Assembly (NCBI GenBank): GCA_030653385.1
Contig: JAURZM010000032.1
Location: forward strand, 158,277 to 222,276
Length of the DNA: 64,000 bases
DNA from: Rubrivivax sp.
Lineage (GTDB): Bacteria; Pseudomonadota; Gammaproteobacteria; Burkholderiales; Burkholderiaceae_C
Direction of reading: 5' to 3'
A program made the position numbers and the translations under genes. Positions 48,248-56,663 of this stretch are shown here, piece by piece (position 1 is the stretch's first letter; every line of letters begins with the position of its first letter). The notes under the pieces are model-generated. The model did not search any database. It was not told where the DNA came from and saw nothing but the letters and a program-made list of their open reading frames with translations.

Positions 48248-49029
48248 TGGCCGAGCCGGCACTGCGCGCCGACGGCCTGAGCCTGCGCCTGGGTTTGCAC
48301 CTGGCGGTGGACGCGGTGTCGCTGCAGGTGCGGTCCGGCCAGTGGACGGCCCTCGTGGGGCCCAACGGCGCCGGCAAGAGCACCTTGCTGTCGCTGCTGG
48401 CCGGCTTGCGCCAGCCCGACACCGGCCAGGTGTGGCTGCAAAGCCGCGCCATGGCCGGCCTGCCGGCGCGTGAACGTGCCACCGCACTGGCCTGGTTGTC
48501 GCAGCAGGGCGAAGCCGAAGGCGACATCGCCGCGCGTGATGTCGCGCGCCTGGGGCGCCTGCCGCGGCACGGCCTGTTCGGTGCGCCGACGGCGGCTGAC
48601 GAAGCGGCGGTCGACCGTGCCTTGGCCGAAACCGAAGCCACACCTTTTGCCACGCGCCGGCTGAACGAACTGTCGGGCGGCGAGCGCCAGCGTGTGCTGC
48701 TGGCGCGTGCGCTGGCGGTCGAAGCCCCCGTGTTGTTGCTGGACGAACCCACCACACACCTGGACGCACCGCACCAACGGGCGCTGGTGCGCAGCCTGGC
48801 CGCCCGTGCGCGCGACGGCGTGGCCGTGCTGGCCGTCTTGCATGACCTGACGCTGGCGCTGGCCGCCGACCGTGTGCTGGTGATGGACAAGGGCCGGCTG
48901 GTGGCCGACGGCCCGCCGTCCGACGCCGTGTTGCGCCAGGCGCTGATGCAGGTCTTCGAACACGCGTTCACCGTCGAATCGGTGAGCACGCCAGCCGGGC
49001 CGCGCTGGGTGGCGGTGCCGCTGCCATGA
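48247..49029 (+). CDS. btuD: Cobalamin ABC transporter ATPase BtuD
   Basis: The 260-residue product has Walker A GPNGAGKST, a Q-loop near WLSQQGEAEG, signature LSGGERQR, Walker B VLLLDEPTTHLD and the switch histidine in VLHDLTLALAADR. It powers BtuC. It is coupled to btuC (TGATG) and to the DUF71 gene (ATGA at 49026-49029). FecE-like relatives serve siderophores, but the operon context fixes B12. Confidence 0.94.
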   Translation: MAEPALRADGLSLRLGLHLAVDAVSLQVRSGQWTALVGPNGAGKSTLLSLLAGLRQPDTGQVWLQSRAMAGLPARERATALAWLSQQGEAEGDIAARDVARLGRLPRHGLFGAPTAADEAAVDRALAETEATPFATRRLNELSGGERQRVLLARALAVEAPVLLLDEPTTHLDAPHQRALVRSLAARARDGVAVLAVLHDLTLALAADRVLVMDKGRLVADGPPSDAVLRQALMQVFEHAFTVESVSTPAGPRWVAVPLP

Positions 49030-49709
49030 GCAGCGGCCGCGCCGCCATCAGCTGGAGCGCCGGCAAAGACTCGATGCTGGCGCTGCTGCGCGCCCGCGAA
49101 GCCGGGCTGGTGGTCGACACCTTCCTGACGATGTGCGAGGCCGACGGCACCAGCAAGTCACACGCGCTGCCGCCCGATCTGGTGTCGGCGCAGGTGGCTG
49201 CACTCGGTGGCACCTGGATGCCGGTGCGGGTGCCGCCTGCGGCCTCTCCAGTCTATGCGGCCAGTTTCGATGCCGCCCTGTCGACCCTGCACGCACAGGG
49301 CCACACGCAGATCGTGTTTGGCGACATCGATCTGCAGGCCCACCGCGACTGGCTGGAACCGGCCTGCGAACGTGCCGGTTTGCAGGCGGTGTTTCCGCTG
49401 TGGGGCCAGCCGCGGCTGGCATTGGCGCAGGAAGTCGTGCGCCGCGGCATTGGCGCGCGGCTGGTGTGTGTGGACAGCCGCTGGCTGGACGACGGTTTTG
49501 TCGGCGCCGAGTACGACAACGCGCTGCTCGCTCGACTGCCGCGCGGTGTCTGCCCTTGCGGTGAAGGTGGCGAGTTCCACACCTTCGTGTGGCACGGCCC
49601 CGGCTTTGCTGCGCCCTTGGCCTTGCAGCCGGGCGAAGTGCGCCGGTTGGCATCGACGCCGCCGATGTCGCCAACGCACTTCATCCTGAAGACGCCCGGG
49701 CTGTCATGA
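49026..49709 (+). CDS. DUF71/COG2102 PP-loop ATPase of the B12-associated type
   Basis: The 227-residue product is an adenine-nucleotide alpha-hydrolase of the Dph6 (diphthine-ammonia ligase) family. The PP-loop reads SWSAGKDSMLAL, and EYDNAL with CPCGEGGEFHTFVW at about 180-195 matches the DUF71 second motif. Bacteria do not make diphthamide. A comparative-genomics study of DUF71 proposed that a bacterial subgroup acts in B12 salvage, and its place between btuD and cobQ agrees. The reaction is unknown, but an ATP-dependent amidation is likely. Confidence 0.82.
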   Translation: MSSGRAAISWSAGKDSMLALLRAREAGLVVDTFLTMCEADGTSKSHALPPDLVSAQVAALGGTWMPVRVPPAASPVYAASFDAALSTLHAQGHTQIVFGDIDLQAHRDWLEPACERAGLQAVFPLWGQPRLALAQEVVRRGIGARLVCVDSRWLDDGFVGAEYDNALLARLPRGVCPCGEGGEFHTFVWHGPGFAAPLALQPGEVRRLASTPPMSPTHFILKTPGLS

Positions 49710-51193
49710 CCCGCGCGCTCATCGTCTGGGGCACCAGCAGTGGCGCCGGCAAGAGCTTCCTGGCCACCGCCTTGTGCCGCGTGGCGGCGCGGCGGGGCCT
49801 GGATGTGGCGCCGTTCAAGGCGCAGAACATGAGCAACAACGCGCGTGTCGTGGCCTGCGCGGGCGGTGGCTGGGGCGAGATCGGCTCGGCGCAGTACTTT
49901 CAGGCGCTGGCGGCGCGGGTGCAGCCGCACACCGACATGAACCCGGTGTTGCTGAAACCCGAAGGTGACACGGCCAGCCAGGTGGTGTTGCACGGCCGCG
50001 CCGATGCGGCCTTGTCGAAGTTGCCGTGGCGCGAGCGCAGCGCGCTGCTGGCACCGGCCGCACACGAAGGCTTCGATCGGCTGGCGGCGCGGCACGAACT
50101 CATCGTGGTGGAGGGCGCGGGTTCGCCAGCCGAAATCAACCTGGCGCCGCAGGACTACGTCAACCTGGGCACCGCACGCTGGGCCATGGCCGCCGGCCCC
50201 ACGGCGGCGCTGCTGGTCACCGACATCGACCGCGGTGGTGCCTTCGCGCACTGCCACGGCACCTGGGCGCTGCTGCCCGACGACTTGCGCGGGCTGCTGC
50301 AGGGTTATGTGCTCAACCGCTTCCGCGGTGACGTGGCGCTGCTGGAACCCGGGCCGCAGCAATTGCAGCAACTGACGGGCGTGCCCGTGGCCGGTGTGCT
50401 GCCGCTGCGCCGAGGTCATGGCCTGCCCGAAGAAGACGGTCTGCTCGATGGCGGTCTGCAGGGCGACGGCGTGCTGGGCCGTGGTGCCGCCGTCAAGCTG
50501 CGCGTGGCGGTGCTGGCGCCGCCGCACATCAGCAACCTGGACGAATTCCTGCCGCTGGCGCAGGTGCCCGGCCTGCGCCTGGCCTGGGTGCGCAGCCCGG
50601 CGCAACTGGAAGGTGCCGACTGGATCGTGCTGCCCGGCAGCAAGCAGGTCAGCGGCGACCTGGCCTGGCTGCGCGTGCAGGGCCTGGACCTGGCCATCAG
50701 GCGACACGCGGCTGCAGGGGGTGCGGTGCTGGGGGTGTGCGGCGGCGTGCAGATGCTGGGCCGCAGCCTGCACGACCCGCAGGGCCACGATGGTGAGGCC
50801 TTCGAACACCTGCCAGGCCTGGACCTGTTGCCGCTGAGCACGCACTTCGGCGCCACCAAGCGTCTGCGTGCAACGCCGGTGCGCTTTGTCGGCACCCGGG
50901 GCCCTTGGGTTGCGCTGAGCCATGTGGTGGCGCCGGCCTATGAAATTCGCTGCGGCCAGACGCAAGCCGATGCTGGCACTGCGGTGCTGCACGACAGCGA
51001 TGGGGAAGCCATTGGCTGGCAGCGTGGGTCGGTGCTGGGTGTCTGCGCACACGGCCTGTTCGAGAACCCGTCGGTGTTGCAGGCCCTGTTCGGTGCCAGC
51101 GTGCCCACGCTGGACCACGCTTTCGACACCCTGGCCGACCTGGTTGAAGAACACCTGAATCCGCCGCTGCTGGCCCGCTTGCTCGGACAATGA
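49706..51193 (+). CDS. cobQ: Cobyric acid synthase
   Basis: The 495-residue product has the N-terminal synthetase domain (IVWGTSSGAGKSFLATALCR; PFKAQNMSNNARVV; VLLKPEGDTASQVV) and a C-terminal glutamine amidotransferase domain with nucleophile C in GVCGGVQMLG and its His in AHGLFE. It amidates four side chains of adenosyl-cobyrinic acid a,c-diamide. Its ATG overlaps the DUF71 stop (ATGA). No other corrin-modifying gene is in the window, so it serves salvage or works with genes elsewhere. Confidence 0.95.
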   Translation: MTRALIVWGTSSGAGKSFLATALCRVAARRGLDVAPFKAQNMSNNARVVACAGGGWGEIGSAQYFQALAARVQPHTDMNPVLLKPEGDTASQVVLHGRADAALSKLPWRERSALLAPAAHEGFDRLAARHELIVVEGAGSPAEINLAPQDYVNLGTARWAMAAGPTAALLVTDIDRGGAFAHCHGTWALLPDDLRGLLQGYVLNRFRGDVALLEPGPQQLQQLTGVPVAGVLPLRRGHGLPEEDGLLDGGLQGDGVLGRGAAVKLRVAVLAPPHISNLDEFLPLAQVPGLRLAWVRSPAQLEGADWIVLPGSKQVSGDLAWLRVQGLDLAIRRHAAAGGAVLGVCGGVQMLGRSLHDPQGHDGEAFEHLPGLDLLPLSTHFGATKRLRATPVRFVGTRGPWVALSHVVAPAYEIRCGQTQADAGTAVLHDSDGEAIGWQRGSVLGVCAHGLFENPSVLQALFGASVPTLDHAFDTLADLVEEHLNPPLLARLLGQ

Positions 51194-51197
51194 GCCG

Positions 51198-52052
51198 ATG
51201 CAGACACTCCAGCAGCCCGCCAGACCCGCCAAACCCGCACAACCCGGCCCGCAGCGCATCGTCTGCCTGACCGAAGAGACCACCGAGTGGCTCTACCTGT
51301 TGGGTGAAGAAGACCGCATCGTGGGCATCAGCGGCTACACCGTGCGGCCGCGCCGGGCGCGCACCGAAAAGCCCCGGGTCAGCGCTTTCCTCAGCGGCAA
51401 GATCGACCAGATCGTGGCGCTGCAGCCCGACCTGGTGATCGGCTTCTCCGACATGCAGGCCGCGCTGGCCGACCAGTTGATCCGCGCCGGCCTGAACGTC
51501 TTCATCACCAACCAGCGCAGCGTGGCGCAGATCTTCGACACGCTGCGGCTGGTGGCCGCCCTGGTGGGGGCACAAGAGCGTGCCCAGGCGTGGATCGCGC
51601 AGTGCCAGGCGCGGCACGCGCAGATCGCGGCCGTGGCTGCGGGCTGGCCGCAGCGGCCGCGTGTCTACTTCGAAGAGTGGGACGAGCCGATGATCAGCGC
51701 CATCCAGTGGGTCAGTGAACTGATCACCTTGGCCGGTGGTGACGATGTGTTTCCCGAACGCGCGGTGATGAGCCTGGGCCGCGACCGGGTCATTGCCGAT
51801 CTGCAGGAACCGGCGCGGCGGGTGCCCGACGTCATCGTCGGCTCGTGGTGTGGCAAGAAGTTCAGGGCCGAGAAGGTCGCCGGGCGCCCTGCTTGGGCCG
51901 AGGTGCCGGCGGTGCGTGATGGCCAACTGCACGAGATCAAGTCCTGCGACATCCTGCAACCGGGCCCCGCGGCGCTGACCGATGGCCTGGAGCAACTGCA
52001 CCGGTTTTTCCTGGGCTGGGTTCAGGCCCGCGCGACACAGCCCCTGCCCTGA
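51198..52052 (+). CDS. BtuF-like cobalamin-binding protein without signal peptide
   Basis: The 284-residue product has the same class III binding fold as BtuF: RIVCLTEETTEWLYLLGEED at the start, ALQPDLVIGFSDMQAAL, and a second lobe with SLGRDRVIADLQEPA. It begins MQTLQQPARPAKPAQPGPQR, with no hydrophobic segment, so it should stay in the cytoplasm. The gene follows cobQ by 4 bp. It could be a cytosolic corrinoid or metal binder, or a sensor. It shares about the fold, not close identity, with the btuF at 46267. Confidence 0.82.
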   Translation: MQTLQQPARPAKPAQPGPQRIVCLTEETTEWLYLLGEEDRIVGISGYTVRPRRARTEKPRVSAFLSGKIDQIVALQPDLVIGFSDMQAALADQLIRAGLNVFITNQRSVAQIFDTLRLVAALVGAQERAQAWIAQCQARHAQIAAVAAGWPQRPRVYFEEWDEPMISAIQWVSELITLAGGDDVFPERAVMSLGRDRVIADLQEPARRVPDVIVGSWCGKKFRAEKVAGRPAWAEVPAVRDGQLHEIKSCDILQPGPAALTDGLEQLHRFFLGWVQARATQPLP

Positions 52053-52228
52053 ACTTGAGCCCGGCCGGAAGTGGGGCGCCCGGCAGATGCGGAGTTGCAC
52101 CGGCGGCCCGTCGCCATCTTTTGCGCTTCATGCGCTTGGGGCCGCCATCCGTCGCAATCCACTGGGCCTACACGGGCCGCAGGCCGATAGTCACACCATC
52201 GAATCCTGCTGCACCACCGGAGCCCACC

Positions 52229-52384
52229 ATGTTTCACCGCCTCATCGAACGTGTTCTGCCGCGCGCTGTTTCACTGGCGATTGCCGTCACGGTGACGTTG
52301 GGCATGCTGGGTGGCATCGACCGGCTGGCCCAGCCCGACGAAGCTTCGGCGCAGTGGGCGCAGGCCGCCACGCCTCGCGCCTGA
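52229..52384 (+). CDS. Small single-helix protein
   Basis: The 51-residue product (MFHRLIERVLPRAVSLAIAV, then TVTLGMLGGIDRLAQPDE) has one membrane-type helix at about 12-30 and a short charged C-terminus. It has no known family. A weak ribosome-binding site (GGAGCCC) lies 11 bases upstream of the ATG. It is followed 8 bp later by another micro membrane protein on the same strand. Confidence 0.55.
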   Translation: MFHRLIERVLPRAVSLAIAVTVTLGMLGGIDRLAQPDEASAQWAQAATPRA

Positions 52385-52391
52385 TGCACCG

Positions 52392-52595
52392 ATGAAAGCG
52401 CTGCTGTTTTTCATCGGCTGGTGCCTGCTCCTGGTGCTGAGCTGGCCCATCGCCTTGCTCGCGCTGGTGCTGGCGCCGCTGGTGTGGCTGCTGTCGCTGC
52501 CCTTGCGTCTGATCGGCATCACCGTCGACGCCGTGTTCGGGTTGATCCGCGCAGTGCTGATGTTGCCCGCGCGTTTGCTGGGGCTGGGCCGCTGA
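52392..52595 (+). CDS. Small two-helix membrane protein
   Basis: The 67-residue product (MKALLFFIGWCLLLVLSWPI, then ALLALVLAPLVWLLSLPLRL) is almost wholly hydrophobic with two predicted membrane helices and a third amphipathic stretch ending in LLGLGR. It has no catalytic motif; similar short proteins occur in many proteobacteria without known role. It is convergent with the peptide ABC operon. Its start is ATG 52392. Confidence 0.6.
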   Translation: MKALLFFIGWCLLLVLSWPIALLALVLAPLVWLLSLPLRLIGITVDAVFGLIRAVLMLPARLLGLGR

Positions 52596-52613
52596 CACCC
52601 CCCAGCCCCGGCT

Positions 52614-53611
52614 TCAGCCGCGCAGGTGGCAGGACACCCAGTGCCCTGGCGCTGACTGCTTGAGTTCTGGCCTTTCGACATCGCACAGCCCCTTCTTCGC
52701 GATGGGGCAACGGGTGTGGAAGTGGCAGCCCGGGGGCGGGTGGATGGGGCTGGGCACATCGCCCTGCAACATGATGCGTTTGCGCTTGACCTTGGGGTCG
52801 GGAATGGGCACGGCCGACAGCAGCGCCTCGGTGTAGGGGTGCAGCGGGTTGGTGTACAGCAGTTGCGCCGGCGCAATCTCGACGATGCGGCCCAGGTACA
52901 TCACGGCCACGCGGTGGCTGATGTGTTCCACCACGCTGAGGTCGTGTGCGATGAAGATGTAGGTCAGCTTGAACTGCTCGCGCAGGTCTTCCAGCAGGTT
53001 GATGACCTGGGCCTGGATCGACACGTCCAGCGCGCTGACGGCTTCGTCGCAGACGATCAGCTTGGGGTCCACCGCCAGTGCACGGGCGATGCCGATGCGC
53101 TGGCGCTGGCCACCGGAAAACTCGTGCGGGTAGCGGCGCATGTGGTCGGCGCTGAGGCCCACGGTTTCCAGCAGCTGAACGATGCGCGCATCGTATTCCT
53201 GGCGCGTCTTTGTCAGCTTGTGGATGGTGAGCGCCTCGCCGATGATGGCCGACACCGTCATGCGCGGGTTCAGGCTGGCATAGGGGTCCTGGAAGATGAT
53301 CTGCATGTCGCGCGCCAGCGCACGCAGTTCTTCCTTGCCGGCACGCGTGACGCTCTGGCCCCGGAAAGTGACCTCGCCCGAGGTAGGTTCGATCAGCCGC
53401 AGGATGCAGCGGCCGGTGGTGCTTTTGCCGCAACCGCTTTCGCCCACCACACCCAGCGTTTCGCCGGCTTGCAGTTCGAAGCTGACGCCGTCGACCGCGT
53501 GCACCTTGTCCACCGTGCGAGAGAGCAGGCCACCCTTGATGGGGAACTGCTTGACCAGGTTCTCGACCTTCAGCAGCGGCGCGGTGCCGGGGTTCACGCT
53601 CGGATTCGCGT

Positions 53612-53615
<4 letters not shown>
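52614..53615 (-). CDS. Peptide ABC transporter ATP-binding protein (DppF/OppF type)
   Basis: The 333-residue product has Walker [10 protein letters not shown], signature [15 protein letters not shown], Walker [16 protein letters not shown], and the C-terminal oligopeptide-type extension with cysteines ([15 protein letters not shown]), which can hold an iron-sulfur cluster in this family. It energises the importer with the DppD-type partner encoded directly upstream, which it overlaps by four bases. ATG 53615 was chosen by family start. Confidence 0.94.
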
Positions 53616-54601
<986 letters not shown>

Positions 54602-54603
54602 GG

Positions 54604-55518
54604 TTACAGCACCCGCCGGGGGTCGAGCGCGTCGCGCAGACCGTCGCCGATGAAGTTGATGGTCAGCACGGCCAGGAAGATGGCCATGCCCGGGAACACG
54701 GCCCAATGGGTGGCGATGTCCAGGTAGTCGCGGCTGTCGTTCAGGATGCGGCCCCAGGTGGGGATGTCGGGCGGGAAGCCCAGGCCCAGGAAACTGAGCG
54801 TGCTTTCGCCCAGGATGGCGGCGGCCACGCTGATGGTGGCGGCCACGATGACCGGCCCCAGCGCATTGGGCAGGATGTGCCGCACCACCTGGCGCTGCGT
54901 GCTGGCGCCCAAGGCACGCGCGGCTTCGACAAATTCCTTCTCGCGCAGGCTGAAAAACTGCGCCCGCACCAGCCGTGCCACCGGCATCCACGACAGCCCG
55001 CCGATGACCAGCACGATGAGCAGAAAGATGCCCACCTCGGGGCCGAACACCGACTTCAGCGCGTCGCGGAAGAAGAAGATCAGCAGCAGCAGCAGCGGCA
55101 GCTGCGGCAGGCTCAGGAAGAGGTCGGTGACCCACATCAGCACCGCGTCGACCCAGCCGCGCGAGATGCCGGCAATCGAGCCGATGACAACGCCGATGAA
55201 CATGCCCGTCAGCATGGCGGCCAGCCCCACGGCCAGCGAGATGCGTCCACCGTAGAGCATGCGTGCCAGCAGGTCACGCCCCAGGTCGTCGGTGCCCAGC
55301 GGGTGCGCGCCTGACGGGCCCTTCATGCGCGCCGTGAAGTCGATGTCGTTGATGCCCACCTTGTAGACCAGCGGGCCGATCAGCACGACCAGCGAAAGCA
55401 GCGCCAGCAGCCACAAGCTGAAAAACGCCAGGCGATGGCGCTTGAAACGCCGCCAGGCCTCGGCCCAGGGCGAGGTGCTGACGGGCGCGCGGGTGTTTGG
55501 GGAGGGAACGGCGTTCAC
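54604..55518 (-). CDS. Peptide ABC transporter permease (DppC/OppC type)
   Basis: The 304-residue product has the OppC N-terminal domain (RRFKRHRLAFFSLWLLALLS) and six membrane segments with the permease loop EAARALGASTQRQVVRHILP. The GTDDLGRDLLARMLYGGRIS segment is typical of the family. It forms the inner-membrane channel with the DppB-type subunit, encoded 6 bp upstream. Confidence 0.93.
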   Translation of the reverse strand: MNAVPSPNTRAPVSTSPWAEAWRRFKRHRLAFFSLWLLALLSLVVLIGPLVYKVGINDIDFTARMKGPSGAHPLGTDDLGRDLLARMLYGGRISLAVGLAAMLTGMFIGVVIGSIAGISRGWVDAVLMWVTDLFLSLPQLPLLLLLIFFFRDALKSVFGPEVGIFLLIVLVIGGLSWMPVARLVRAQFFSLREKEFVEAARALGASTQRQVVRHILPNALGPVIVAATISVAAAILGESTLSFLGLGFPPDIPTWGRILNDSRDYLDIATHWAVFPGMAIFLAVLTINFIGDGLRDALDPRRVL

Positions 55519-55524
55519 TGGGAG

Positions 55525-56484
55525 TCAGCGGTAAGTGATGCGGGGGTCAAGCCAGCCGTAAAGGATGTCGGCTATCAGATTGAAGGCCACGACCAGGCAG
55601 GCAAACACGAAGGTCACGGCCATGATGACCGGCGTGTCGTTGCGCAGGATGCTGTCGATGAGCAGCGAGCCGATGCCTGGGATGCGGAAGATCTGCTCGG
55701 TGACGATGGCGCCTCCAAACACACCCGGCATCTGCAAGGCCACCAGCGTGACCACCGGGATCAGTGCATTGCGCACCACGTGCTTGAGCACGACCACGCG
55801 CTCTTTCAGGCCCTTGCTGCGCGCGGTGGTCACGTAGTCGAGCCGCACCACGTCGAGCACGCTGCTGCGCACGTAGCGCATCCAGCTGGCAGCCTGGAAC
55901 AGGCCCAGCACCATGATGGGCATGATGCTCTGCTTGAAGTGCGCAATCCACCAGTCGATGCCGGTGGCGGCAATGTCGGCCTGGAAGACAAAGGGCAGCC
56001 AGTCCAGGTAGATGCTGAAAAACAGGATGAACAACAGTCCGGTGAAAAACGTGGGCAGCGAAAAGCCGATGAAGGACAGCGTGCTGGCGATGCGGTCGAA
56101 CCAGGAATAGGGTCGCACGGCGGCCAGGATGCCCACCGGCAAGGCGATCAGCAGCGCCACCAGCTGCGACAGGCCGATGATGACCACGGTGACCGGCAGA
56201 CGCTGCAGGATCAGCACGTCCACATCGATGCGGCTGATGAAGGAAAAGCCCCACTCGCCCTTGAACATGCTCGTCAGCCAGTGCACGTAGCGTTGCCACA
56301 CCGGGTCGTCCAGGCCCAGGCTGGCGCGCAGCGCCATGCGCACTTCGGGGGGCACGTTGGGGTTGGTGGCCAGTTCCTCGAAAGGGTCGCCCGGCGCCAG
56401 CGCCAGCACGGTGAACAGCACGAGGCTGATGCCCAGCAGGCTGGGCAAGGCAATCAGCAGCCGGCGCAGGATGAAGGTGCCCAA
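55525..56484 (-). CDS. Peptide ABC transporter permease (DppB/OppB type)
   Basis: The 319-residue product starts MGTFILRRLLIALPSLLGIS as in DppB/OppB, has six membrane segments and the loop YVTTARSKGLKERVVVLKHV. It partners the DppC-type permease. A 179-bp gap to the binding-protein gene holds a GC-rich hairpin. Full length; no anomalies seen. Confidence 0.93.
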   Translation of the reverse strand: MGTFILRRLLIALPSLLGISLVLFTVLALAPGDPFEELATNPNVPPEVRMALRASLGLDDPVWQRYVHWLTSMFKGEWGFSFISRIDVDVLILQRLPVTVVIIGLSQLVALLIALPVGILAAVRPYSWFDRIASTLSFIGFSLPTFFTGLLFILFFSIYLDWLPFVFQADIAATGIDWWIAHFKQSIMPIMVLGLFQAASWMRYVRSSVLDVVRLDYVTTARSKGLKERVVVLKHVVRNALIPVVTLVALQMPGVFGGAIVTEQIFRIPGIGSLLIDSILRNDTPVIMAVTFVFACLVVAFNLIADILYGWLDPRITYR

Positions 56485-56600
56485 GGAAGCTCGGTAGGTG
56501 AGGTGATCGATGCGGTTGACGCTGCAGCGGACAAGGCCGCTGCGGGCGCTGCGCGGTTTTGCGCAGGCTGCGCTTCTGTGTCAGTGCAGCTTCCTGCGAG

Positions 56601-56627
56601 CCCGGCCACGCGGTGCATGTGGCCGGG
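56601..56627 (-). other. Stem-loop between the binding-protein and permease genes
   Basis: CCCGGCCAC/GTGGCCGGG is a 9-bp perfect stem with a loop of nine (56610-56618) in the 179-bp gap. There is no T-run, so it is unlikely to be an intrinsic terminator. Such hairpins often protect the upstream binding-protein mRNA and lower expression of the permease genes. Confidence 0.5.
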
Positions 56628-56663
56628 CCCGGCAAGCGGCCCTTGAGCCGCCGGCTGGGAAGA

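Noticed and set aside
46955..48769. 604-residue minus-strand frame antisense to btuF-btuC-btuD
   Set aside because: Low-complexity Arg/Pro/Gln protein, with no motif; opposite to well-supported ABC genes.
49253..51283. 676-residue minus-strand frame antisense to DUF71 and cobQ
   Set aside because: Composition is typical of a shadow frame and both sense genes have intact catalytic motifs.
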